A DNA stretch of 64,000 bases from an uncultured Lachnospiraceae bacterium (GCA_946631295.1 CAMOZY010000003.1:22970-86969); one strand, 5' to 3'. Shown: positions 51,926 to 61,331, numbered from the stretch's first letter. Notes: generated by a model from the letters alone, not told the origin. Made by a program: numbers and translations.

Positions 51926-51964
51926 TTTATCCCTCCCTGAAAAAGTACATTGCACATTTAGTAA

Positions 51965-53311
51965 CTATATCTTGATCTTAGTCCATTTACCCTGCTTGAA
52001 TCTAACCGATCCGAATATAAATCTCGATACCTGGTCTGCCAGTATTCCCATCCAGACTCCGTTGATCCCGAATCCGAGTATATATCCGAACATGTAAGAG
52101 AATACAGTTCTGATGACAGTAACGCTTATGATTGAAGCAAGTGCCGTATATCCTGTATCTCCGGCGCCTCTAAGACATCCCATGTAAATAACCTGTGATA
52201 CCTGGAAGATAACAACAATGATGATGATCCTTGTAATATCCACACCTATCTTCACGATCTCAGGTTCTTCGAAGAACGCTGACATGATCGCATGTCCACC
52301 GAAGAAATAAATGCATGCAAGGAAAAACGATATTATCAGTCCGAGCATCCTGCATGTACGCCCATACTCTTTGGCAAGTGCTTCATCCTTCTGCCCAAGG
52401 CTCCTTCCGATCAGCGCCACAGCGGTTGCCTGAAGACCGTCACCGAATGAAAATGACAAACCCATTATGTTCATTCCGACCTGATGAGCAGCCATTGAAG
52501 CGGTTCCAATCTTAGCAGCCATGATCGATGTAGCCATGAATCCCACTCTCATAAGGAGTTGTTCAAAGAATACGGAATATCCGACTTTTATCAGTGATCT
52601 GAATGCACCCAGGCTGGGAAGTATCCTGTTTTTTATTATGTAAGGAATACTGACAAAGCAGTCCTTTTTAAACAGTGACATTATGCTCATTATGCTGGCA
52701 ACCACAGTTCCGAGAACAGTTGCGAGAGCAGCGCCTTTTACACCGAGAGCGGGAAATCCGAATTTACCTCCTATGAGCAGGTAGTTGAATATGACATTTA
52801 CCGTATTGGAAGCCAGGTTCGTGCGCATAGTGATCCTGGTATTTCCCGCACCTCTCTGCGATGAATTGATTCCCATCTGAATGCAGTTGAAGATCATTCC
52901 GCCCATTACTATCTTAAAATACAAAACAGCGAGATCATGTGTATCGTCATTGGAACCACAGAACCAGATGATTCCGTCCGCGCATGAGACCAGAAGGGTG
53001 CTGATTATCACAGCAGCGATCAGGATGAACAGAATACCCGATACCAGGATCCTGTTTGCATCTTCCTTCCTGTCCTCACCCTTTCTTCTTGCAACAAGTG
53101 CGGAAAGAGATACATTGATGGCAAAGAACATGGAAAGACCCATGAACTTGGGCTGTGTGGTAAGTCCTATTGCCGCAACGGCATTGCTTCCCAGACCGCT
53201 GACCATGTACGAATCTATCAGTCCGACAAAAGCAACGAAGAAAGATTCTATCACTGCAGGCCATGCGATATTTATTGTCTCTTTGATCAGTTTTTTATCA
53301 GGTATGTTCAT
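51965..53311 (-). CDS. MATE-family multidrug efflux transporter
   Basis: A 448-residue protein with twelve membrane segments and the MATE fold: IAWPAVIESFFVAFVGLIDSYMVSGLG at the start, MGINSSQRGAGNTRITM in the first half and GCLRGAGDTGYTAL in the second. It should export drugs or cationic metabolites using a sodium or proton gradient. It overlaps the end of the HAD phosphatase gene by 14 bases. Confidence 0.92.
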   Translation of the reverse strand: MNIPDKKLIKETINIAWPAVIESFFVAFVGLIDSYMVSGLGSNAVAAIGLTTQPKFMGLSMFFAINVSLSALVARRKGEDRKEDANRILVSGILFILIAAVIISTLLVSCADGIIWFCGSNDDTHDLAVLYFKIVMGGMIFNCIQMGINSSQRGAGNTRITMRTNLASNTVNVIFNYLLIGGKFGFPALGVKGAALATVLGTVVASIMSIMSLFKKDCFVSIPYIIKNRILPSLGAFRSLIKVGYSVFFEQLLMRVGFMATSIMAAKIGTASMAAHQVGMNIMGLSFSFGDGLQATAVALIGRSLGQKDEALAKEYGRTCRMLGLIISFFLACIYFFGGHAIMSAFFEEPEIVKIGVDITRIIIIVVIFQVSQVIYMGCLRGAGDTGYTALASIISVTVIRTVFSYMFGYILGFGINGVWMGILADQVSRFIFGSVRFKQGKWTKIKI

Positions 53312-53963
53312 ATCCCTTTAAATACATCACAACATTTTCAAGATTGTCAATGACTGCTTCAGCCATATTCTTCATCTCCTGATCTGCAGGCAAAAGATCG
53401 GGAACCATGATCGGTCTGAGGCCTCCTCTGTATGCGGATCTTACTCCATTATAAGAATCTTCTATGGCATAAGCCCGGTCAGGACTGACACCTATCTTCT
53501 CACATGCAAGCAGGAAGATCTCCGGTTCGGGTTTGCTCTTTTCCACCATATCACCTGTAACGATCTCGTCAAAATAGTTCAGGATCCCGGCATCTTGCAA
53601 CTGACTGATGACTTTCTGTTTCTTTGTAGAGGATGCGAGGGCTATCTTCTTACCGCTGTTCTTAAGATACTCCAGGATTTCCACGACTCCGCTTTTCATG
53701 GGAAGTCGTCCGCCATCGTATCTTTCATGATACATACGGGATGCCTCATGAGCGTATTCATCATACGGGAAATCCTCACCGTAAGCATCCAGCATTATCT
53801 GTCTGGTCATGGCGGCATTTGTCCCGGTACATGCAAGATACGGCTTCTCCATATCCTTTATCCCGTACTTATCTGCCAGTTCCAGCCAGCACAGCATTGT
53901 AGCACGCTCAGAGTCAAAGATAACTCCATCCATATCAAAAACGACTGCATCAAAATCCTTCAT
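53298..53963 (-). CDS. HAD-superfamily phosphatase / beta-phosphoglucomutase-like
   Basis: A 221-residue HAD hydrolase with motif I DAVVFDMDGVIFDSE, motif II LASSTKKQ, motif III Lys in KSKPEPEIF and motif IV AIEDSYNGVRSAYRGG. The helical cap is of C1 type, as in phosphoglycolate phosphatase and beta-phosphoglucomutase. Sugar-phosphate substrates are likely. ATG 53963 fits AGGAA spacing better than the ATG three codons upstream. Overlaps the preceding methyltransferase gene by 14 bases. Confidence 0.88.
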   Translation of the reverse strand: MKDFDAVVFDMDGVIFDSERATMLCWLELADKYGIKDMEKPYLACTGTNAAMTRQIMLDAYGEDFPYDEYAHEASRMYHERYDGGRLPMKSGVVEILEYLKNSGKKIALASSTKKQKVISQLQDAGILNYFDEIVTGDMVEKSKPEPEIFLLACEKIGVSPDRAYAIEDSYNGVRSAYRGGLRPIMVPDLLPADQEMKNMAEAVIDNLENVVMYLKGYEHT

Positions 53964-54771
53964 ATTCTGCATTTCCTATTTTTTTTAGCCATGCGATCGA
54001 TACATAATGCTTTATCGAGAATGATTCTGGGTAAGCTTCGAGCATCTTCTCATGTTCATTATTCCATAATGCCAGTTCCTCAGGTGACATGGATGCGCTG
54101 GTTCCTCTGCAGGCGCGCATTCTTCCGTGCCAGGACTCTCTGGTAAACGGTACATCAACGCGGAATTCTTCCTGTTTTTCCAGAGTAAAATATTCAAGGT
54201 ATTCATCCGCAACAGGCACATGATGAACTGTATCTCCGCAGCCTGACCACTTTGGATTGTATTTTAAGATAAGCTCTTCACTTTTCCCTGCTATCTCGTC
54301 TTCAAAGGGAAGCCATCCCATATATAGGATAAGAAAGCTTCCGCCTTCCTTCAGCATCCTTGCAAACTTGGGGGCGGTAACGGGATGATCAAGATACCAT
54401 ATGCACTGGCAGGCTGTAATGACATCAAACGATTCATCAGGAATATCAAGATTCTTCGCATCACATGCATAAAAATCAATATCCATCCCAGCTTTGGAAG
54501 CCAGTCTCTTTGCCTCTTCAATCTGATTCTCCGATATATCCGTACCTGTCCAGGAAGCTCCGTACTTATACATGTTGATCGGAAGAACTCCGGTACCGGT
54601 TCCCACATCGAGTACTTTCTGACCGTCTTTGCAAAGGCTCAGGTTCAGAATGTACTGATAGAATTCCTGGGGGTATATATCCCTGAAGCGGGCATAATCT
54701 TTGGAAGTCTTGCCCCAGTTAAATTCTTTTCCGTCATCTATATTCTTAATACTGATATTCTTATTATTCAT
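53950..54771 (-). CDS. Class I SAM-dependent methyltransferase
   Basis: A 273-residue methyltransferase with FNWGKTSKDYARFRDIYPQEF at the N-terminus, the SAM loop VLDVGTGTGVLPINMYKYGA, and DVITACQCIWYLDHP. These features fit the UbiE/Methyltransf_25-like group seen in clostridia. It lies between a MATE pump gene (15 bases upstream) and a HAD gene it overlaps, in a dense run of accessory genes. Substrate unknown. Confidence 0.85.
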   Translation of the reverse strand: MNNKNISIKNIDDGKEFNWGKTSKDYARFRDIYPQEFYQYILNLSLCKDGQKVLDVGTGTGVLPINMYKYGASWTGTDISENQIEEAKRLASKAGMDIDFYACDAKNLDIPDESFDVITACQCIWYLDHPVTAPKFARMLKEGGSFLILYMGWLPFEDEIAGKSEELILKYNPKWSGCGDTVHHVPVADEYLEYFTLEKQEEFRVDVPFTRESWHGRMRACRGTSASMSPEELALWNNEHEKMLEAYPESFSIKHYVSIAWLKKIGNAEYEGF

Positions 54772-54785
54772 TTCGTCTGACCTGT

Positions 54786-56150
54786 CTATTCCAGCTTGTC
54801 CCTCGTTATATTGTTAACCCATCCGCCTTTGAGATAATGTCTGATTGCAAAAGGCATCTTCGCAAATTCATCGGTACACATAAGCACATACACGATGAGA
54901 GGAGGAAACTTTAGCACAAATGCACTGATCAGTCCGAGCGGGACCGCAAAGCACCACATGCATATTATATCAAGGATCATGCCGTATTTCGAATTTCCGC
55001 CACATCTGAATATCGATGCTATGAGAACGGTATTGATGATCTGACCCATCTGATATGCAACGTTGATAAGAAGCATAATCTTCAGGTAACCTGCGGCAAC
55101 AGATGTAATATCAACAAGGCCAGGTATGACCGGACTTATGATAAGCAGAACAAGTCCGGATATGATCCCGGAAAAAACAGTGACCCTGACTATGGAGGAA
55201 GCATCCTTTTTTGCCTGATCCAGACGGTTTTCACCTATCTCTTTTCCGAGCATAATGGATGCTGCTGCAGCGATTCCAAATCCGACGACTGTTATCAGAT
55301 CCCTTACGGAAGAAACAACCGCATTGGCTGCAACAATATCCGATCCCAGATGTCCCATGATGATCGAGTTAACTGTAAATGCAAGGCCCCACATAATATC
55401 GTTGACAAACGCCGGGAGAGAATATTTGAAGAAGTCCGTGATCAGCGCACGGGGAATCCTAAAAATTATACGAAGATCTCTGGGAAGTATCTTTTGTCTG
55501 ATGAAATCCACAATACAAAGAAGAGCCCCGGAGCCGCAGGATATGGATGTTGCTATTGCTGCCCCGGATATTCCCAGCTCGGGGAATGGGCCGTATCCGA
55601 ATATAAGAAAGAAATTCATCACAACATTGACCAAAAGAGCTACCGTTGAGATCGCCGTTGAAAAGACAACCCGCTCGCAGCTCTTTAATACTGAAATATA
55701 CGGTTGGAATATCCCGAGGAAAATATAGGCCGGTGCCACATACCTCAGATATACCGCACCCGCCGTGATAAGTTCCGGATCATTAGTCCATATCCACATC
55801 ACATGCCTTGGAAAGAAAAATGCCAGCGTGGAAAAAAATACGGTGACGACCATCGCAATGATCAGACCAATCCCAAGGATTTTGGATATTACCTTCATGT
55901 CCTTTTTTCCCCAGTACTGGGAAGCAAGGATCGTGATCGCAGAATTTAGTCCGAAGAACATGACATTTATCAGAAACATCACCTGACCGGCAAGACCGGA
56001 TGCCGACAGAGATGTCTGATCGACATTACCGAGCATGAGGGTATCCGCAACAGATACCGAAGATGCAATCAGATTTTGAACTACTATGGGAATAACGAGA
56101 ACAAACAGTTCTCTATAGAAGCCCTTTCGTGCGGATAAAAACTTATTCAT
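54786..56150 (-). CDS. MATE-family efflux transporter
   Basis: About 454 residues with twelve membrane segments: FVLVIPIVVQNLIASSVSVA, DTLMLGNVDQTSLSA and FRCGGNSKYGMILDIICMW are MATE/NorM-like. It differs clearly from the other MATE protein in the window, so this is not a recent duplicate. ATG 56150 is favoured by GAGG nine bases upstream and avoids overlap with the preceding gene; the frame extends 12 residues further. Confidence 0.88.
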   Translation of the reverse strand: MNKFLSARKGFYRELFVLVIPIVVQNLIASSVSVADTLMLGNVDQTSLSASGLAGQVMFLINVMFFGLNSAITILASQYWGKKDMKVISKILGIGLIIAMVVTVFFSTLAFFFPRHVMWIWTNDPELITAGAVYLRYVAPAYIFLGIFQPYISVLKSCERVVFSTAISTVALLVNVVMNFFLIFGYGPFPELGISGAAIATSISCGSGALLCIVDFIRQKILPRDLRIIFRIPRALITDFFKYSLPAFVNDIMWGLAFTVNSIIMGHLGSDIVAANAVVSSVRDLITVVGFGIAAAASIMLGKEIGENRLDQAKKDASSIVRVTVFSGIISGLVLLIISPVIPGLVDITSVAAGYLKIMLLINVAYQMGQIINTVLIASIFRCGGNSKYGMILDIICMWCFAVPLGLISAFVLKFPPLIVYVLMCTDEFAKMPFAIRHYLKGGWVNNITRDKLE

Positions 56151-56161
56151 AATAATCAACC

Positions 56162-57163
56162 TCATATATTTTTCAGAACAGAACATATATCTACTTCGAT
56201 TGATGACAGATATCTGATCCTGTTCACCGTATTCAGTGTCTCCGATTCTCCGAGTTGTATTTCCTCCGCATCGGAACTCACCATTCCAAGTGCACGTCTT
56301 ATGTTGTACTCAAGCCATTCGATCCATGTATATGCTATTCCGAATAATTCATCATACGACCTGAATCCATTGTCGTAGGCCTGCAGATATCCTTTGAAAA
56401 ACTCTTCAAGATTTTTACTGCTGTATTTTCCGGTAACGGTTCCGCACCACTGAAGTGCAAGATTTAAACAGGATGATATCGGATTTCCGTATTCAAGACA
56501 TTCAAGATCTATGATATAAGCCTTTCCTTCATGCCACATTATATTCTTGGGATCCATATCATCATCGCAGATTGCACTCATCGAAGGAAGCTTTTTTCTT
56601 GATTTGTTAAGACTCTTCTGCGCATCCTCAAGAAGCGTGAGATTCTCTTCCAGGATCGGAGCAATTATGCTTTCATTTTTTAATGCACTATCAAGAAGTG
56701 AATGAAAATCCACATCGCTCATTTCCGGCTCATCAGCATCTGTATTGTGCGCATCGATGGCATGGATCCTTCCAAGCAAAGAACCTGCTGTAAAGCACTG
56801 CTCTTCCGATATATTATTAAAATCAGTGATAGTTCCTTCCAGCCATGGAAAAATATAATAATACCTTCCGTTTACCGGTATCATCTTCTTATCATCAAAA
56901 GATAATGCCGTAACAACCGGAAGGTCGTTATCCTCCAATATCCGTTCCAGTCTTTCTGCCTCGGAATAATTATCCATTACCCCCGGACGGCTCATTATCT
57001 CAGGATTAAGACATTTCACCGCATAGGTTCCGGACGTTGTCTGCACTTTCACCATTTTGTGCATAAATCCGCCCGATACCGGAATTATCTCTCCTTCTAT
57101 TTTTCCCAATCCGCATTGCTCTATCAATACGTGGATGTTTTCCATATTTTGATTATTCATCAT
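56162..57163 (-). CDS. Aminoglycoside phosphotransferase-fold (APH/choline kinase-like) protein
   Basis: About 333 residues. The ATP site Lys is in TYAVKCLNPE. The catalytic loop reads CDDDMDPKNIMW, with Asp and Asn in the right places, but Asp replaces the usual His of HxD. The metal motif is IIDLE. The hinge is FPWLEG. Likely a small-molecule kinase, but neither the substrate nor a resistance role is shown. The start is uncertain: ATG 57163 has no good ribosome site and a TTG at 57178 overlaps the radical SAM gene. Confidence 0.8.
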   Translation of the reverse strand: MMNNQNMENIHVLIEQCGLGKIEGEIIPVSGGFMHKMVKVQTTSGTYAVKCLNPEIMSRPGVMDNYSEAERLERILEDNDLPVVTALSFDDKKMIPVNGRYYYIFPWLEGTITDFNNISEEQCFTAGSLLGRIHAIDAHNTDADEPEMSDVDFHSLLDSALKNESIIAPILEENLTLLEDAQKSLNKSRKKLPSMSAICDDDMDPKNIMWHEGKAYIIDLECLEYGNPISSCLNLALQWCGTVTGKYSSKNLEEFFKGYLQAYDNGFRSYDELFGIAYTWIEWLEYNIRRALGMVSSDAEEIQLGESETLNTVNRIRYLSSIEVDICSVLKNI

Positions 57164-57167
57164 TTTC

Positions 57168-58046
57168 TTATAGATCAAATATACTCATCTGTGGATATTT
57201 CTCAGGAAGTTCCTGCATAAATGCGAAGCAATCATCCGGACTCGACATGATTCCGTTATCCTTACATATACTGCGAAAACACTTCGTCAATACTTTTGCA
57301 TTCGGACTCTGTAGTTCATATGAGTTACCGTATCTGCTGATATACCGCTCCTTCATTCCCGGGAAGTGTTTATCAAGTGCTGCATAATAATACTCTCTGT
57401 CACCTTCCCGAAGTGTCAGACCCATTCCAAAATCTATAACGCCCTTTACTCCTGTACGTACACATTCATTCAGGATAGAAGTAATGTTTTCTTCAGTGTC
57501 ATTGATAAAAGGAAGAATCGGTGTCATCCAGACAATCGTTGGAATTCCTCTTTCCTGCATCTTTTCAAGCACTTCGATACGTCGCTTTGTATTACATACA
57601 TTCGGCTCCAGGATCCGACATAAATCGTCATCGTAAGTAGTAAGAGTGATCTGCACTACACATTTGGCAGTGCGGTTGATCTCATCCAGCAGATCTATAT
57701 CCCGGAGAATAAGATCGGATTTTGTCTGTATCGCAAGTCCGAATTCATTATCACGAATGATCTCCAGACATTTTCTCGTCAGTTTAAGATCTTTTTCGCA
57801 ATGCATATACGGATCCGACATGGAGCCGGTTCCTATCATGCACTTTTTTCTTTTAGATCTAAGTGCCTTTTCAAGTAATTCGGGGGCGTTCTGCTTGACC
57901 TCTATATCTTCAAAAGGATGTGTAAACTGATAACATTTGCTGCGGCTGTCACAATAAATGCATCCATGGGTACATCCCCGATATATATTCATTCCGCAGC
58001 GTCCGCCATTTGCGGTCAGTATTCCTTTGGCATCAGCAAAATGCAT
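57168..58046 (-). CDS. Radical SAM protein, SPL/COG1533-like
   Basis: A 292-residue radical SAM protein with CTHGCIYC (residues 25-32) as iron-sulfur site, YRGC just before it and GTGSMSDPY and TKSDLILRDIDLL blocks of the spore-photoproduct-lyase-like (SplB) group. Proteins of this group are widespread and mostly uncharacterised. It lies between a Nudix gene and the kinase-like gene. Possible DNA or small-molecule chemistry; not established. Confidence 0.87.
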   Translation of the reverse strand: MHFADAKGILTANGGRCGMNIYRGCTHGCIYCDSRSKCYQFTHPFEDIEVKQNAPELLEKALRSKRKKCMIGTGSMSDPYMHCEKDLKLTRKCLEIIRDNEFGLAIQTKSDLILRDIDLLDEINRTAKCVVQITLTTYDDDLCRILEPNVCNTKRRIEVLEKMQERGIPTIVWMTPILPFINDTEENITSILNECVRTGVKGVIDFGMGLTLREGDREYYYAALDKHFPGMKERYISRYGNSYELQSPNAKVLTKCFRSICKDNGIMSSPDDCFAFMQELPEKYPQMSIFDL

Positions 58047-58065
58047 TAATTCAGCCTTTCTGATA

Positions 58066-58551
58066 TTAATTAAATTTCATATACTCGAGGAGAGCGGTAT
58101 ATTCTCTCTGGTAAGATCCTCTTTTTTCTTCGCTGATATCTCTTAATGATTCATGCTCCGAATACATCTCCAACGCATCCTTAAGCGGAAGCCATTCGGG
58201 TCTGAGCCCCCGCTTTTCCTCAGCTTCCGTAAGATGCATCTTTCCTTCGCCAATTACTTCACAGACAAAATAGTGACTGGTATAGCAGTATTCTTCATAG
58301 TATTCGTTAAGGATGAGAAACTGATGAACAGGCTTAACTATAAAACCCGTTTCTTCTTCAACCTCCCTTATCACGCATTCTTCGGGAGTTTCGCCCTCTT
58401 CCAGTCCGCCACCCGGAACAAGCCACCAGCCGGATATCGTCTCATGTGAAAGAAGGATCCTGTCATCCTGTATGATCACGGCGCGGCATCCGATCCTGGT
58501 CTTCGTAAATGTTTCAAATCTGTTATCCCCGAGTATTTCTATTGTTTTCAT
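58066..58551 (-). CDS. Nudix hydrolase
   Basis: A 161-residue Nudix protein with the box GGGLEEGETPEECVIREVEEETGF preceded by GWWLVPGG. It is complete. The C-terminal EREYTALLEYMKF helix is usual for small ADP-ribose- or nucleoside-type Nudix enzymes, but the substrate cannot be told. It starts 46 bases after the mismatch glycosylase gene and ends 19 bases before the radical SAM gene. Confidence 0.87.
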   Translation of the reverse strand: MKTIEILGDNRFETFTKTRIGCRAVIIQDDRILLSHETISGWWLVPGGGLEEGETPEECVIREVEEETGFIVKPVHQFLILNEYYEEYCYTSHYFVCEVIGEGKMHLTEAEEKRGLRPEWLPLKDALEMYSEHESLRDISEEKRGSYQREYTALLEYMKFN

Positions 58552-58597
58552 ATAGTTATACCGTCCATCTCCTCCAGCTCTTTAACGGTTACAGGCT

Positions 58598-59074
58598 TCA
58601 TTTCCTTATACAGCTCCAGGCAATTGTCAGACGATCTGCAGACCATGCGGCATTGGCCGGGCTGGTGGATGGAAGACAGATTGCCTGCCTGCCGGTTACT
58701 TTCTCGGAATACTTACAATAGTACTTATATGCAGTCTGACCATTTACATATATGTTGCTGATATCAGCATGGTTGAGGATCATGCTCAGATCATTCGGCG
58801 ATACATTTCTGATGCTGGAATCAGACGAACCGACTATATCGCAGGATCCTATAACATCCCACAGTGCAATATGATTGCGAAGCAGAAAAGCCTTCTTTTC
58901 CGGAATGGTCCGTGGCACATCTTCCCCATACACTGCAGAAGTAACCTTCCAGAAGCGATTCTGCGGATGCCCGTAAAAGAAGCCTTCTTCCCTGGATTTC
59001 ACGGAGGGAAAGCTTCCGAGTATCAGGATTTCCGAATTCTCATCATATATTGGCGGTATCGGATGAATTATCAT
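58598..59074 (-). CDS. DNA-deoxyinosine (hypoxanthine) / mismatch glycosylase, UDG superfamily
   Basis: A 158-residue glycosylase with LILGSFPSVKSREEGFFYGHPQNRFW (motif 1) and the C-terminal LPSTSPANAAWS (motif 2), the pattern of UDG family 6, which removes hypoxanthine from deaminated DNA. The start overlaps the stop of a truncated gene (TAATG), so it may depend on translation of that remnant. The final residues (WSCIRK) are short, but both motifs are whole. Confidence 0.85.
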   Translation of the reverse strand: MIIHPIPPIYDENSEILILGSFPSVKSREEGFFYGHPQNRFWKVTSAVYGEDVPRTIPEKKAFLLRNHIALWDVIGSCDIVGSSDSSIRNVSPNDLSMILNHADISNIYVNGQTAYKYYCKYSEKVTGRQAICLPSTSPANAAWSADRLTIAWSCIRK

Positions 59075-59169
59075 TACGGCATTATCCCGTTAACAACTGC
59101 ACAGCCTGGATTGGTGCCCTGTTCCACAAATGTCCTGATCAGATTATCAAGTCTCGTAAAATCTTTCAT
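59074..59169 (-). pseudogene. Remnant of a beta-lactamase-family serine hydrolase gene
   Basis: A 31-codon ORF with a good ribosome site (GGGGAG, four bases) reads MKDFTRLDNLIRTFVEQG then TNPGCAVV, the usual N-terminus of class C beta-lactamase-like hydrolases (a short helix then PGaav), and then stops after a few more residues. The catalytic SxxK is missing. The rest of the gene appears deleted, joining the remnant to the glycosylase start. Family resemblance is from memory. Confidence 0.5.
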
Positions 59170-59213
59170 GTAACTCCCCTTTCATTACTCTATAATCTCT
59201 CAAAGCCGTTTCG

Positions 59214-59309
59214 CTATGCGCAGCATTGCTTTAATGTGCATGATCTAGTGGCTTCTTTTGACAGCAGTTTCTGTATTTCCTTATTCTTCTCCGACCAATC
59301 CTTATTCAT
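59214..59309 (-). pseudogene. Truncated ORF resembling a DinB-family N-terminus
   Basis: A 31-codon ORF begins MNKDWSEKNKEIQKLLSKEA, which resembles the first helix of clostridial DinB-like proteins, then turns into CTLKQCCA and stops. Another frame just beyond (HIKAMLRIAKRL, stop) looks like the C-terminal helix of a protein, as if the middle was lost in a frameshifting deletion. Together with the hydrolase remnant it marks a scar between 59.07 and 59.31 kb. Confidence 0.4.
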
Positions 59310-59377
59310 ATATTCTCGTCCCAGCCCTCTACAAACAAAAACACACCAACTTGATTTTACACCCCATATAAACAATT

Positions 59378-59405
59378 CGCCAAGGAGCGAATAAGCCCCT
59401 TGGCG
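59378..59405 (-). terminator. Hairpin terminator after the GNAT-Nudix gene
   Basis: An 11-pair stem (CGCCAAGGGGC / GCTCCTTGGCG, one G-U pair) lies 19 bases after the GNAT-Nudix stop and is followed by AATTGTTTATAT, a weak U-tract. The stretch 59170-59423 otherwise holds only the gene remnant. Confidence 0.6.
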
Positions 59406-59423
59406 GTAAACGTTATTCATAGA

Positions 59424-60386
59424 TCACATTAATTCTCTTGCCTTCCTGAGAATTGGTAACTCGCGATTTGCAATCAGTCTTCCAAGCTTTGTCTCGCGTC
59501 GTTTTTCATATTCTGCTATTGCTTCATCATAGGTAAGCTTTAATGTGGACAGATGAAAATCCTCTATCTCATCCTGTGTCAGATGCTTATCTCCGAATGA
59601 AATGACTTTGCATAGAAAATAGTTGTTCAGATTGTGTCTGTGGATCAGATTGTAATGATCGCTGACAACTCCGATTCTGCGGACAACTTCGACCTCTGCA
59701 CCTAATTCCTCTTTAAGTTCACGCCTAATAGCCGAATTCAGATCTTCACCCGTTTCAACTCCGCCGCCTGAAGTTTCTATAAGTGTCGCCTTTCCGAAAT
59801 CATCATCTCTTTCGGCACGTACAAAATAAAAGTATCCTTCATCATCATAAACAATGGCTCTGGCTATCCTTCTGTCATGATCCGTATATTCAAATGGCCA
59901 CTCTGTATCCTGAAGCTCGATCAGCAACTCATCTTTCGGAATCTTTTTCACATATACTCTGGACAGTTCTCCGTTCATGTCCTTCATCTCTGTTTTGAAC
60001 TCACATCCGTATTTCTCATAGAGTCCGATGTGATTTGTTGAGATATATACTTCGGATACACCATCTTTCTTTGCAAGTCTTTCTGCCTCTTCCATAAGAA
60101 GACTCACATAATGATGCCCTCTGTGCTCCGGAAATGTATAGACAAATCCGATCCATGGAGTAAGCTCTGTGGGCTGTATGTCATCTTTTTCCGCATACGT
60201 ACAAAATGAGATCAGTTCATCCCCGTCTGTAAGCAGCAACACCCTGGAGTTTTCGCCCACAGCATCAAAGAATGTTCCTTTGCTCAGCAGCTCATACAGA
60301 AATGCAGCTGCACTCCAGTCACCCTTCCTGATCTCATTAAGCCAATGCTCTTTATTATCGCTGTCAAAATAATTGACCACTCTCAT
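59424..60386 (-). CDS. GNAT acetyltransferase - Nudix hydrolase fusion
   Basis: A 320-residue fusion. Residues 1-150 are a GNAT domain (TPWIGFVYTFPEHRGHHYVS, STNHIGLYEKYGCEF). Residues 165-310 are a Nudix domain with GGGVETGEDLNSAIRRELKEELGAEV and a charged C-terminal helix. Both sets of key residues are present. It might acetylate and hydrolyse related nucleotide-linked compounds, but this is guesswork. It starts 13 bases after the upstream hypothetical gene. Confidence 0.85.
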   Translation of the reverse strand: MRVVNYFDSDNKEHWLNEIRKGDWSAAAFLYELLSKGTFFDAVGENSRVLLLTDGDELISFCTYAEKDDIQPTELTPWIGFVYTFPEHRGHHYVSLLMEEAERLAKKDGVSEVYISTNHIGLYEKYGCEFKTEMKDMNGELSRVYVKKIPKDELLIELQDTEWPFEYTDHDRRIARAIVYDDEGYFYFVRAERDDDFGKATLIETSGGGVETGEDLNSAIRRELKEELGAEVEVVRRIGVVSDHYNLIHRHNLNNYFLCKVISFGDKHLTQDEIEDFHLSTLKLTYDEAIAEYEKRRETKLGRLIANRELPILRKARELM

Positions 60387-60399
60387 ATTTTATCTGCCT

Positions 60400-61272
60400 T
60401 TATTCTCCGGCCATGCAGGCGTATAGTGTCACCCACTTATTCTCTTCACCGACATTACCTGCCTTGAACGCCGGTACACTTTTGGAAGCTGTCAGTACAT
60501 ACCTGCCGTTATCCAGCCTGTGCTGATCCAGCACTTTGTACCCGGCTTTCATGGCTTTCGATTTTGGCGAACAGCCGAGCACACGCAGTGCATAGACAAT
60601 CTGATGAGCCCCGATCTTGATTGGATCAGGCGGATAGAACGTTCCGAGCATTACATCCACCATAGGCGTTTTCATATCATCTGTCCTATAGAAAATGTTG
60701 CGTTTGGTGAAATAATGCACCAATGCATCTGCACAACCGGTTTCGTATCCCTGTAAATGCAGTTCTGCCACCAGCAGCAAATATTCCACTGTCAGTCGAG
60801 CGCAGCTCTTATGAGGTTTCTTTGGATCATTGATCTTCTTGTTGGTACTGATGCACCCAAAGCCGCCGTCGTCCTTGATCAGCTTAAGAACAGAATCAAT
60901 CTCATTTTTAACGATATCTTCAGATAAATATCCCAGCTTAACAAGATTTCTGAGCAGAAGCGGCTCGCCGCACAGCATTTTAAAACCGGTACTCTCAATC
61001 AGAGAAAACACTTCATCATCTATGCCTTTTCCGATATCATCTCTCGCCAGTCCCCATTCGGCAAAAGCCAGGAGGGCATCATACTTGTCCCAGAGCTTGT
61101 CTTTCTTCAGTTTTTTAAGTCCGCGCTCATATACTTTGCTCTGAAGCAGTTCCTTTTTGCACGCAATCACGTTTTCATCATCTTCCGGCAGCCTTTTGTA
61201 TTCCTTCAGTGTTCTGAGTCTTACATCCGGATTTGTATCTTCCAAAAGCCAATCCAAAATACTTCGATCCAT
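60400..61272 (-). CDS. Hypothetical alpha-helical protein, possibly prenyltransferase-repeat-like
   Basis: A 290-residue cytosolic helical protein (LDWLLEDTNPDVRLRTLKEY, WDKYDALLAFAEWGLARDD). Features such as LKLIKDDGGFGC and the pattern of paired helices recall prenyltransferase/squalene-oxidase-type alpha-alpha repeats, and NPDVRLRTLKEY recalls HEAT repeats. I do not recognise a defined family. GGAGG precedes the ATG. It is followed at 13 bases by the GNAT-Nudix gene. Confidence 0.65.
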   Translation of the reverse strand: MDRSILDWLLEDTNPDVRLRTLKEYKRLPEDDENVIACKKELLQSKVYERGLKKLKKDKLWDKYDALLAFAEWGLARDDIGKGIDDEVFSLIESTGFKMLCGEPLLLRNLVKLGYLSEDIVKNEIDSVLKLIKDDGGFGCISTNKKINDPKKPHKSCARLTVEYLLLVAELHLQGYETGCADALVHYFTKRNIFYRTDDMKTPMVDVMLGTFYPPDPIKIGAHQIVYALRVLGCSPKSKAMKAGYKVLDQHRLDNGRYVLTASKSVPAFKAGNVGEENKWVTLYACMAGE

Positions 61273-61331
61273 TCCTCCGCCCTCCTTTCGTATAAATCAC
61301 GTGGCATCACCCGTTAATTCACATAACAGAA

